A stretch of 5,739 nt of DNA from Methanobacteriota archaeon (GCA_002731195.1 PCAI01000012.1:3427-9165), one strand, 5' to 3'. Counted from the first letter of the stretch, positions 1-5,247 are shown. Made by a program: numbers and translations. Notes: generated by a model not told the origin, from the letters alone.

Positions 1-2
1 AT

Positions 3-758
3 CAAATTGTTTATCCTACTCAATGATTCTTCTTCTATATCTATTACTTCAAGAATTAATTCTAATGCATTTTCCATATGTTCAACAAGATTTTTTGGTT
101 CAAAAAGATTTTTTTCTAAGTCTCCTATGTCCATTGGCCCGAACACCACTCCTCCTAAATCCGTATCTACCCAATCATCACCTTGTTTTTCTTTCTTTAT
201 TAGCCTCTGATGGACAATACTTCCTATAGGCCCAAGAATAAAACCATCTTCTTTCACTTTATATTTAATTTCTGAGGGTATTTTTTTGACAAAACCAGTC
301 ATTAACACTCTGTCAAAATGATTATCATCAAGCCCCTCTAAGTCATTCGGCCCATTTACTAAGATATTGTTAGTTCCCAAATAATTTTCTATCTTAATCT
401 TTGTATATTCCCTCACTTCTTCATGAGGTTCTATTACCGTTATTTTCCCCTTTTTGCCAACTAAATTATCTAATAGGGCCGATATGTATCCTCCCTTTGC
501 ACCCATCAAGAGTATTGATTGCCCTTTCCCTACTTCTAAATGATGGAGCATTGTAACTATCATGTGAGGTGCAGATATTGTTTTTGATGTACCCGAATCA
601 GTTGTCAGGAATGGTACTGGCCTATCATTCCAGAAATAATCCAATTCGTAATCAGTAAATTTTGCGGGATCAATCTCTTGCATGGCTCTTTTTATGTTTT
701 TAGAGACTAATAGTCCAGATTTCTCTAAACCCTCTAGTAATTTTGTCATTGACTCCAT
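3..758 (-). CDS. pcm: Protein-L-isoaspartate O-methyltransferase-like protein, C-terminus cut by window edge
   Basis: An open frame runs from an ATG at 758 to the left edge without a stop (252 codons seen). The PIMT family methylates L-isoaspartyl residues in damaged cytosolic proteins using SAM. Visible signatures are DRPVPF (residues 45-50) and TISAPHM (60-66), the family's substrate/active-site segment. A Rossmann-like core follows: ILLMGAKGGY (82-91), an acidic strand end VIEP, then FDRVLMTGFVKKIP and GFILGPIG. This order matches PIMT throughout. Oddities: motif I, usually GxGxG, reads GAKGGY, so the middle glycine is a lysine, and the usual acidic residue just before it is absent. The protein is also longer than the roughly 210-220 residues of typical archaeal PIMTs. 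The start is supported by GAGGA about 5 bases upstream of the ATG. Family membership is fairly sure; enzymatic activity is less certain. It is divergent from the tRNA gene. Confidence 0.82.
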   Translation of the reverse strand, partial: MESMTKLLEGLEKSGLLVSKNIKRAMQEIDPAKFTDYELDYFWNDRPVPFLTTDSGTSKTISAPHMIVTMLHHLEVGKGQSILLMGAKGGYISALLDNLVGKKGKITVIEPHEEVREYTKIKIENYLGTNNILVNGPNDLEGLDDNHFDRVLMTGFVKKIPSEIKYKVKEDGFILGPIGSIVHQRLIKKEKQGDDWVDTDLGGVVFGPMDIGDLEKNLFEPKNLVEHMENALELILEVIDIEEESLSRINNL

Positions 759-793
759 ATGAATCCTCTAATATGGCGGTTGCGGTACAGAGG

Positions 794-804
794 TTTTGAA
801 TACA
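794..804. promoter_or_regulatory. Possible shared TATA-like box between pcm-like gene and tRNA-Val
   Basis: The AT-rich segment TTTTGAATACA is centred near 799. That is about 27 bases upstream of the tRNA 5' end at 826, the expected archaeal TATA distance. Read on the other strand (TGTATTCAAAA) it would place a start near 773, just upstream of the methyltransferase ribosome-binding site. The surrounding bases are GC-richer. It does not match a consensus TATA box well, so this is inference from position. Confidence 0.35.
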
Positions 805-825
805 TTGCTCCCCTGCTCTCCTTCA

Positions 826-901
826 GGGTCCGTGGTCTAGGGGTTATGACGTTGCTCTTACAAAGCGAAGATCGCAGGTTCAATTCCTGCCGGACCCACC
901 A
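826..901 (+). tRNA. tRNA-Val (anticodon UAC), CCA encoded
   Basis: All four arms fold by eye. The 7-bp acceptor stem GGGTCCG (826-832) pairs perfectly with CGGACCC (891-897). The D-stem GTC (835-837) pairs with GAC (848-850) around a loop containing GGGG. The anticodon stem TTGCT (852-856) pairs with AGCGA (864-868) with one G-U pair. The T-stem GCAGG (874-878) pairs with CCTGC (886-890) around TTCAATT. The loop CTTACAA puts TAC at 859-861, reading the valine codon GUA. The discriminator base is A898, and the 3' CCA (899-901) is encoded in the DNA. No intron is present. The next T-rich stretch probably ends transcription. Confidence 0.97.
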
Positions 902-910
902 AATTTAGTA

Positions 911-931
911 GCTTTTTTTCGCTATTTCTTT
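911..931 (+). terminator. U-rich terminator after tRNA-Val
   Basis: Ten bases after the tRNA, a run of seven T is followed by a second T-rich patch (CTATTTCTTT) with no strong hairpin. Oligo-U tracts alone are enough for archaeal RNA polymerase termination, so this is the likely end of the tRNA transcript. Function is inferred from composition and position. Confidence 0.5.
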
Positions 932-943
932 ACTAAAAGTCAT

Positions 944-955
944 ATTTAATTATAT
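944..955 (+). promoter_or_regulatory. TATA-like box for the cinA-like gene
   Basis: ATTTAATTATAT is the best TATA-like match upstream of the gene. Its centre near 950 predicts a transcript start near 976, leaving a leader of about 15 bases that holds the purine-rich GGAAGG (982-987) before the GTG. The adjacent near-palindrome at 961-974 would then lie between TATA box and transcript start, a common position for archaeal repressor operators. Confidence 0.45.
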
Positions 956-960
956 GAAAA

Positions 961-974
961 GGTCATTAATGAAC
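961..974. repeat. 14-bp near-palindromic element, copy 1
   Basis: GGTCATTAATGAAC contains the perfect 10-bp palindrome TCATTAATGA and differs from full dyad symmetry only at its second base pair. An exact copy lies at 4057-4070. Both copies are intergenic and close upstream of starts. It could be a transcription-factor operator or itself a TATA-type box: its centre is about 24 bases from the GTG at 991. Confidence 0.5.
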
Positions 975-990
975 TCTCAATGGAAGGCAT

Positions 991-1692
991 GTGGTTGAAC
1001 AGACTGCAGCTCTAGCCGCCCGACTCTCTAGGCGGTTAAAAAAAAGAAACTGGACTATCTCAACTGCTGAATCCTGTACAGGAGGTCTGATAGCATCTAT
1101 ATTGACTGATATGTCTGGTGCGAGTAGATGGTTTAATCAAGGTTGGATAGTATATTCTAATAAATCCAAGACTCAGCAATTAGGTGTTGATGAATCCTAT
1201 TTTTCTGAAGAAAACATAGGTGCAGTATCTCACGAAGTCGCTATAGGGATGGCTAGGGGAGCGCGTTACAAATCAAATTCAGATGTTTCTATAGGAATAA
1301 CAGGCATAGCAGGGCCAACAGGATCTTCTGAAAATAAAGAAGTAGGAAGGGTACATGTAGCAATAATAGCAAAAGATTATTTTTTAGTAAGAAGGATGGA
1401 TTTTGGAGATAATGACCGTTTAGACAATAAAAAATCCTTCGCTTCTTTCGCATTAGGGCTAGCTCTGGAAGCTTTGGATAAAGTTGATTCAAAGAACTCT
1501 AAAACAAATAAAATCTCCAATAAAGACAAACTCAAGAAATCATCAGAAGAAATTGACATTTCATTATTGGACTCTTTATCAGAGGAATGGGAAGGGGAAT
1601 TGGCGTGGAAATCATACAAGAAAACAGTGGTCCAAGATATCTCCAAGGTAGACCTTGCATCTTCTACGGATTGGAATCAAGAAACCGACTAA
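991..1692 (+). CDS. pncC: CinA C-terminal-domain family protein (nicotinamide-nucleotide amidase-like) with a C-terminal extension
   Basis: Residues 1-164 match the stand-alone CinA C-terminal domain, which in characterised bacterial PncC proteins deamidates NMN to nicotinate mononucleotide for pyridine salvage. Visible motifs are AESCTGG (26-32, with the conserved serine), VYSNKSK (54-60), GAVSHEVA (77-84) and TGIAGPTGS (104-112). The N-terminal molybdopterin-binding-like domain of full CinA is absent. Residues 165-233 are an added lysine/serine-rich then acidic tail that I do not recognise, with low-complexity sequence near 168-187. The start is GTG at 991: a stop at 970-972 lies upstream in frame with no other start between. 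GGAAGG ends only 3 bases before it, and an ATG in another frame overlaps it at 989. DP1 follows after 52 bases. Activity on NMN is inferred from the family. Confidence 0.88.
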   Translation: MVEQTAALAARLSRRLKKRNWTISTAESCTGGLIASILTDMSGASRWFNQGWIVYSNKSKTQQLGVDESYFSEENIGAVSHEVAIGMARGARYKSNSDVSIGITGIAGPTGSSENKEVGRVHVAIIAKDYFLVRRMDFGDNDRLDNKKSFASFALGLALEALDKVDSKNSKTNKISNKDKLKKSSEEIDISLLDSLSEEWEGELAWKSYKKTVVQDISKVDLASSTDWNQETD

Positions 1693-1706
1693 TTAACAAA
1701 ATAGAT

Positions 1707-1715
1707 AGATATTAT
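1707..1715 (+). promoter_or_regulatory. Possible TATA-like box for DP1
   Basis: AGATATTAT lies in the 52-base spacer after the cinA-like stop, within the AT-rich run ATAGATAGATATTAT. Its centre is about 33 bases before the DP1 ATG, so a transcript from it would have a leader of only a few bases. No Shine-Dalgarno sequence precedes the ATG, which fits a nearly leaderless message. Weak, positional evidence only. Confidence 0.35.
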
Positions 1716-1744
1716 CATGAGCGTTACTACCTGTCGCTTTATGC

Positions 1745-3361
1745 ATGGTTTCTGAAAATTGGGCAGTCAGATACCGCAAACTAACTGATGCAGGTTTGAT
1801 AGTTCTTGGAAGTGATGCCAAAGAAAAAATAGAATCATTATCCAGTATTCTTCCAATGTTAGAGGCTGCGAGATCTTCAGATGTTAAATTATTAGATTCC
1901 AAAACTATTGATGATTTACTTTCCCTGGTTCCTGATAACACTAATCCGATACCTGACAATAGTACTGATAACAAGGGCCAATATACACTTCCAAAGAAAG
2001 GTAACGACTCTCCTATTGGGAGAATAATAGCAACTCATCAACCAGAGTTAGAAATTGCCCCTCGACCTCATGGCTTAGAATATTATGATATGATGGATTT
2101 CCCCATGGAGGCAAAAGATATAGACTCAGAAATAGAAATACACTTCGATATAACTGGAAAATCAACAACAGAAGGAACTATGTCGGATATTCAGAGTTGT
2201 TTCAATAATCGCCTATTTCAGATTAGAAAACTCATGATTTCTAATGGTATTTTATCACGAAAACCCACTTCTATTTCTGAGGCTTGGAGGAATAGACAGC
2301 GATATTCATCGAAAGATTATGAGATAACTCTGGTCGGCTTAGCAGGAGAAACTCGTTGGGCTCGAAGTGGCAGTCTGATGTTTGAAATAGAGGATGAAAC
2401 AGGGAACCAAAAATGTCTCCTGAAACCGCCTTCTGATGCATCACCTATTCATGCCTCCATGGATGGATTGATGGATGATGAGGTGATTGGAGTTACAGGG
2501 TTTTTTTATGGCGACAGAGATCCAACATTTCTAGTTCAAGATATCCATAAACCGCCTCTACAAAATCACATCAAGAATCCTGCAGGAGAAGATAGTGCAG
2601 TTTCTGCAGCATTCTTATCGGATATTCATCTAGGAAGTAAAACATTCCTAGATTCTCCTTGGGAAAAAATGATTCATTGGTTCAAAAATGACCCATTGGC
2701 ACGCACTATCAAATATTTTGTATTAAGTGGAGATGGCGTAGATGGAGTTGGAATTTATCCAGGACAAGACAGGCATCTAGCGATAAAAGATTTATTCAAA
2801 CAATACTCTGAATTGGCACGTTTACTAGCCGAAGTTCCTGATTGGGTCGATATTATAATATTGCCAGGTAATCATGATGCGGTTAGGCCTGCTGAACCTC
2901 AACCTTCATTAGATCCGGAGATTCAACAAGATTATTCAGATGCTGTATTTGTTGGTAATCCTTGTGACTTTAGTTTACATGGTGTAAGGGTTTTATCATA
3001 TCATGGAAAAAGTATAGATGATTTTGTAGCAACCTTAAGATCAGTTTCTTATGATAAACCAGAAATAGCAATGAAAGCCATGCTAGAAAGAAGGCACTTG
3101 GCTCCTTCTTGGGGGAATAAGACTCCCCTATCTCCTGAGCCCGAAGATAATATGGTAATACGTGAAGTCCCAGATATATTTGTTACAGGACATGTGCATG
3201 GCCATTATGTTGGCAATCATAAAGGAGTAACACTACTCCATAGTTCAACATGGCAAGATCAAACAGACTTTCAGAGAATGTTGGGCTTTCAACCAAAACC
3301 ATGCATACTTTCAGTTGTTAATTTACATACCTTTGCAACAGCATCAATACCGTTTGTGTAA
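1745..3361 (+). CDS. polB: DNA polymerase D small subunit DP1 (3'-5' exonuclease)
   Basis: This is the proofreading subunit of the archaeal replicative polymerase PolD; it partners the large polymerising subunit DP2, which is not in this window. The 538-residue protein has a charged N-terminal region (1-70), a variable linker, an OB-fold segment (about 190-270, ITLVGLAGETRWARSGSLMF) and a C-terminal Mre11-like phosphoesterase domain. All metal-binding motifs are intact: SDIHLGS (292-298), GDGVDGVG (329-336), GNHD (375-378), YHG (419-421) and GHVHGH (482-487). The DP1-typical ERRHLAP (448-454) and TWQDQTDFQ (502-510) are also present. Active proofreading is therefore expected. It is somewhat shorter than the roughly 600 residues of Pyrococcus or Methanocaldococcus DP1. 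The only ATG in frame after the upstream stop (1718-1720) is at 1745. It ends exactly where the convergent HAD gene ends. Confidence 0.97.
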   Translation: MVSENWAVRYRKLTDAGLIVLGSDAKEKIESLSSILPMLEAARSSDVKLLDSKTIDDLLSLVPDNTNPIPDNSTDNKGQYTLPKKGNDSPIGRIIATHQPELEIAPRPHGLEYYDMMDFPMEAKDIDSEIEIHFDITGKSTTEGTMSDIQSCFNNRLFQIRKLMISNGILSRKPTSISEAWRNRQRYSSKDYEITLVGLAGETRWARSGSLMFEIEDETGNQKCLLKPPSDASPIHASMDGLMDDEVIGVTGFFYGDRDPTFLVQDIHKPPLQNHIKNPAGEDSAVSAAFLSDIHLGSKTFLDSPWEKMIHWFKNDPLARTIKYFVLSGDGVDGVGIYPGQDRHLAIKDLFKQYSELARLLAEVPDWVDIIILPGNHDAVRPAEPQPSLDPEIQQDYSDAVFVGNPCDFSLHGVRVLSYHGKSIDDFVATLRSVSYDKPEIAMKAMLERRHLAPSWGNKTPLSPEPEDNMVIREVPDIFVTGHVHGHYVGNHKGVTLLHSSTWQDQTDFQRMLGFQPKPCILSVVNLHTFATASIPFV

Positions 3362-4033
3362 TTATTTCAATATCTCCCCATCAAACATTATTGGCCATAA
3401 ATCCCTTAAATCACGATTATAAACTATCGAAACTCTTGCTTTTTCGAATTCTTCCACCGCCCTCTCTCTGGCTGGATTAAATCCTATAAATTTAGATTCA
3501 CCAACTTTCATTGATAAATCAGTACTAGAATCTCCAACAGAAATAACGTTCTTGGATTTCAAATTATTAATTCTAATCAACTTTTCAACCATGATGCCTT
3601 TATCGTGTGAGTATACTTTAGTTGGAGCGCCTTTGATTAGATAACCATCTTCATCCCATTCAAAGCCATTCGCAGCCCAATCATCAACTTTCAACATATT
3701 TGCAATTGTGCCAATTAAGAGATCAACACCTGATGAGACGATTGCAACAAATATTCCTTTCGATTGTAATTCTTTAATTACTTCTCTAGCACCAGGCATT
3801 AGTTTTACGCCAGAATAACATCTCATTATATCATCCATATGGATTTTAGATTGTACCTTTTTCCATTCTTCAACATCATGATTTACAAACTCCTCTTCTG
3901 TAATTTCTTTATTCAAGAATTTTTCTAGCATTTCTTCATTTCTTGTGCCAAAATACTCATGTATTGCCCACCAAGATGATATGTTGTCTATTAGAACGCC
4001 ATCGCAATCAAACACTACTGCGTCTACTGGCAT
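3362..4033 (-). CDS. HAD-superfamily phosphatase, phosphoserine phosphatase (SerB)-like
   Basis: This 223-residue protein is probably a cytosolic, Mg-dependent phosphomonoester hydrolase. HAD motif I is VVFDCDGVL (6-14), with nucleophile D9 and acid/base D11. Motif II is IVSSG (98-102). The motif III lysine is probably K145 (SHDKG), and motif IV is VGDSSTDLSM (166-175). The alpha-helical cap inserted after motif I and the VSSG motif resemble the phosphoserine phosphatase (HAD-IB) group, which makes serine from phosphoserine. However, motif I has DCDGV rather than the DxDST seen in many SerB proteins, so the substrate is left open. The ATG at 4033 starts directly on motif I, as is usual. Leader sequence is only weakly Shine-Dalgarno-like (GAGAAG). 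Its stop abuts the DP1 stop, and upstream it is divergent from the moaD-like gene. Confidence 0.85.
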   Translation of the reverse strand: MPVDAVVFDCDGVLIDNISSWWAIHEYFGTRNEEMLEKFLNKEITEEEFVNHDVEEWKKVQSKIHMDDIMRCYSGVKLMPGAREVIKELQSKGIFVAIVSSGVDLLIGTIANMLKVDDWAANGFEWDEDGYLIKGAPTKVYSHDKGIMVEKLIRINNLKSKNVISVGDSSTDLSMKVGESKFIGFNPARERAVEEFEKARVSIVYNRDLRDLWPIMFDGEILK

Positions 4034-4056
4034 GCTTCTCAGTTACTCGAACAAAC

Positions 4057-4070
4057 GGTCATTAATGAAC
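4057..4070. repeat. 14-bp near-palindromic element, copy 2, in the HAD/moaD divergent spacer
   Basis: An exact copy of the 961-974 element (GGTCATTAATGAAC) sits in the 76-base divergent spacer. Its centre is about 30 bases upstream of the HAD-gene ATG and about 20 bases upstream of the ATG at 4084. It is the only strongly AT-rich symmetrical site here, so it may serve as a bidirectional TATA box or as an operator controlling both sides. Confidence 0.5.
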
Positions 4071-4083
4071 AATAGGTGATTTC

Positions 4084-4143
4084 ATGACTAACGCCGACTT
4101 CGCATATCCATGGTTAGTCCAGACCAAGACATCAAGGCAATAA
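4084..4143 (+). CDS. Possible 19-codon upstream ORF overlapping the moaD-like start
   Basis: An ATG at 4084 is preceded by AGGTGA (4074-4079), the best ribosome-binding site in this part of the window, at a spacing of 4 bases. The frame encodes MTNADFAYPWLVQTKTSRQ and ends with TAA at 4141-4143, overlapping the first 34 bases of the moaD-like gene in another frame. It may be a leader peptide or translational-coupling ORF, or chance. I know no family for the peptide. Confidence 0.3.
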   Translation: MTNADFAYPWLVQTKTSRQ

Positions 4144-4376
4144 AAATTAAATTAATGTTTTTCGGCTCTTTATCTGAATCTATGGGACAAAGAGAAATTG
4201 AAGTAGTACTTAGTAAAGGAACAAAGATTAGCCAATTAATGAATAGATTTCAATTATCTGATTTTGTAAAATCCGGAGTTAAGGTAGCCATTAACGGCGA
4301 AATAACAGATAATTACGAACAACTCATAGAAGATTCTTCAGAAGTAGCTTTTTTACCTCCTTTTTCCGGTGGCTAA
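4110..4376 (+). CDS. moaD: MoaD/ThiS-family ubiquitin-like sulfur carrier (MoaD or SAMP type)
   Basis: This 88-residue beta-grasp protein ends in the diagnostic FLPPFSGG. The terminal Gly87-Gly88 is the tail that an E1-like enzyme adenylates and thiocarboxylates. First-strand IKIKLMFFGSLSE (11-23) and VKVAINGE (57-64) match the MoaD pattern. Family members donate sulfur to molybdopterin. In archaea, relatives called SAMPs also act as ubiquitin-like protein modifiers and in tRNA thiolation, and sequence alone cannot separate these roles. No other molybdenum-cofactor gene is nearby. The ATG at 4110 has no Shine-Dalgarno sequence, but the next ATG (4155) would remove the first beta strand, and a stop at 4089-4091 closes the frame upstream. 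The short ORF at 4084-4143 overlaps it. tatA follows after 52 bases. Confidence 0.88.
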   Translation: MVSPDQDIKAIKIKLMFFGSLSESMGQREIEVVLSKGTKISQLMNRFQLSDFVKSGVKVAINGEITDNYEQLIEDSSEVAFLPPFSGG

Positions 4377-4382
4377 TATTTT
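4373..4382 (+). promoter_or_regulatory. Possible TATA-like box for tatA at the end of the moaD-like gene
   Basis: CTAATATTTT spans the moaD-like stop codon. A transcript start about 26 bases downstream would fall near 4404, leaving a leader of about 25 bases that consists almost entirely of the hairpin described at 4405-4422. The T-rich end of the same stretch could also help terminate moaD transcripts. tatA may instead be co-transcribed with moaD. Confidence 0.3.
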
Positions 4383-4404
4383 CTTCCGAAGCATTTGAAG
4401 GCCA

Positions 4405-4422
4405 ACACCTCTTCCTAGGTGT
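4405..4422 (+). promoter_or_regulatory. Hairpin covering the tatA ribosome-binding site
   Basis: ACACCT (4405-4410) and AGGTGT (4417-4422) are perfectly complementary around a 6-base loop CTTCCT. The right arm contains AGGTG, a strong Shine-Dalgarno match lying 7 bases before the tatA ATG. In the folded RNA the site would be paired. The pairing is seen directly; regulation by it is inference. Confidence 0.5.
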
Positions 4423-4428
4423 GTTATT

Positions 4429-4647
4429 ATGGCACTTGGAAGCACAGAATTAGTAATCTTAATTGCAGTTGGTATTTTTCTCTTTGGCGCGAAAAGACTA
4501 CCAGAACTTGCTAGAAATGCTGGTCGGGCAAAAGGTGAATTCCAACAAGGGCTAAGGGATGTTTCTCTTCCTTCCAAAGCAGAAATAGATATGGATAGAG
4601 GCGGAGTATCTGAAGAAGTTGTGAACTCTGATGATCAAGAAGAATGA
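4429..4647 (+). CDS. tatA: Twin-arginine translocase subunit TatA/E
   Basis: This 72-residue membrane protein has the standard TatA layout: a short outside N-terminus, one transmembrane helix (about 6-20, TELVILIAVGIFLFG), the FG hinge at 19-20, an amphipathic helix starting AKRLPELARNAGRAKGEF (21-38), and a polar acidic tail. TatA oligomers form the translocation path for folded proteins carrying a twin-arginine signal, working with TatC (not in the window). AGGTG 7 bases before the ATG supports the start, though it lies in a possible hairpin. The TGA stop is immediately followed by the stop of the opposing Nob1 gene. The tail is shorter than in E. coli TatA (89 residues), as is common for TatA/E homologues. 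Confidence 0.95.
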   Translation: MALGSTELVILIAVGIFLFGAKRLPELARNAGRAKGEFQQGLRDVSLPSKAEIDMDRGGVSEEVVNSDDQEE

Positions 4648-5169
4648 TTACTTTTTCTTCCTAATTTTCAATTTTGTTCCACACTCTAAACACTCGCCTA
4701 GATCATTTTTCTTATCTGATGGCTTATCTGGAGTCTTATTCACCATTTTACAACCAATGCAGACAATTTCCCATTCCCAGATATTCTTTATCCCATCAGT
4801 ATTCACACTTCTCCACTCTATTTTGGAGTATTCTGCTATATTTTGCATCCTATAGTCGTCGGTAATTAATATGCAGTCATTCTCTATTGCTAGGGCAAGA
4901 ATTTCAATATCTATTTGAGATAATCCAGCAATATCTCCTGTTTCTTTTGAAATATCAGTTATTTTTTTTATACTTTCTTTATCTGGATTTTCCCATTTTA
5001 TTTCAATCGCATCTATGATGTCCATTCTCTCTGGATGGTTGGTGATTAACTCATTTTTTTGCTTAGGGCTTGCTAAACTTCCAAACAACCTCTCCAAAGG
5101 CCATGAAATTAAAGCCGAAGTATCTACAACCTCTCCTTCTACCACATGCCTCGGAGTATTGTTTACCAT
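4648..5169 (-). CDS. nob1: Endoribonuclease Nob1 (PIN domain plus zinc ribbon)
   Basis: Nob1 cuts the 3' end of pre-16S (small-subunit) rRNA late in ribosome assembly. This 173-residue protein has an N-terminal PIN nuclease domain: VVDTSALI (14-21, with acidic D16), LSQIDIEILALA (83-94, with D87) and ILITDDYRMQNIA (100-112, with D104/D105). These are the family's metal-binding acidic positions. The signature stretch near WEWEIVCIGC starts a C-terminal zinc ribbon, with C137/C140 and C160/C163 as the four metal ligands, ending in a basic KLKIRKKK tail that could contact RNA. Length fits archaeal Nob1. The start at 5169 leaves only 13 residues before the first PIN strand. An AT-rich TATA-like stretch lies about 25 bases upstream. 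It converges on tatA with no gap and is divergent from the DedA-like gene. Confidence 0.95.
   Translation of the reverse strand: MVNNTPRHVVEGEVVDTSALISWPLERLFGSLASPKQKNELITNHPERMDIIDAIEIKWENPDKESIKKITDISKETGDIAGLSQIDIEILALAIENDCILITDDYRMQNIAEYSKIEWRSVNTDGIKNIWEWEIVCIGCKMVNKTPDKPSDKKNDLGECLECGTKLKIRKKK
4649..4678 (+). terminator. T-rich tract downstream of tatA inside the nob1 3' end
   Basis: Directly after the tatA stop the plus strand has repeated T runs (CTTTTTCTT, AATTTT, AATTTTG). On the opposite strand these encode the lysine-rich C-terminus of Nob1. In archaea such oligo-T tracts can terminate transcription, so the Nob1 tail probably doubles as the tatA terminator. This is inference from composition. 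Confidence 0.4.
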
Positions 5170-5186
5170 ATCATAGGTCTGTTTAA

Positions 5187-5200
5187 TTGATAAATGATAA
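5187..5200 (-). promoter_or_regulatory. TATA-like region for nob1
   Basis: On the minus strand this reads TTATCATTTATCAA, centred about 25 bases upstream of the nob1 ATG. That is the distance expected if the message is leaderless. There is no clear Shine-Dalgarno sequence just before the ATG. Positional inference. Confidence 0.35.
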
Positions 5201-5215
5201 ATATTTTTAGTAATG

Positions 5216-5225
5216 TATTATATTA
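5216..5225 (+). promoter_or_regulatory. TATA box for the DedA-like gene (leaderless)
   Basis: TATTATATTA is centred about 27 bases before the ATG at 5248, placing the transcript start at or within a base or two of the ATG. No Shine-Dalgarno sequence is seen before the ATG. Together these suggest a leaderless message. Confidence 0.5.
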
Positions 5226-5234
5226 GTGGCACTA

Positions 5235-5247
5235 ACTACGAAGTAGT
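5235..5247 (+). repeat. Inverted repeat immediately before the DedA-like ATG
   Basis: ACTAC (5235-5239) and GTAGT (5243-5247) are perfect inverted copies around GAA, ending at the base before the ATG. If transcription starts at the ATG, this is a DNA site between TATA box and start rather than an RNA hairpin, a position where a bound repressor would block polymerase. Small enough to be chance. Confidence 0.35.

Noticed and set aside
7..229. Two short plus-strand ORFs at the left edge
   Set aside because: They are antisense to the methyltransferase-like gene, have low-complexity Ser/Phe/Leu-rich translations, and the minus-strand frame gives a recognisable protein.
1289..1646. Minus-strand ORFs within the cinA-like gene
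   Set aside because: The sense frame matches the CinA domain through its conserved motifs; the antisense products have no recognisable features and no start signals.
1587..1784. Plus-strand ORF bridging the cinA-like gene and DP1
   Set aside because: It lies in another frame across the end of one gene and the start of the next, has no ribosome-binding site, and its translation resembles no family.
1693..1974. Minus-strand 93-residue ORF over the DP1 N-terminus
   Set aside because: It is antisense to the less conserved DP1 N-terminus. The DP1 frame is required up to near its ATG, and no promoter-like sequence serves the opposite strand.
4353..4577. Minus-strand 74-residue ORF opposite tatA
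   Set aside because: It is a shadow of the clear tatA coding frame.
4626..4646. TGATGA/CTGA pattern suggesting a C/D-box guide RNA
   Set aside because: It lies in tatA codons, and the boxes are not arranged with the spacing and terminal pairing of a C/D RNA.
4631..4865. Two plus-strand ORFs after tatA
   Set aside because: They are antisense to the Nob1 zinc ribbon and PIN C-terminal part, which are well conserved.
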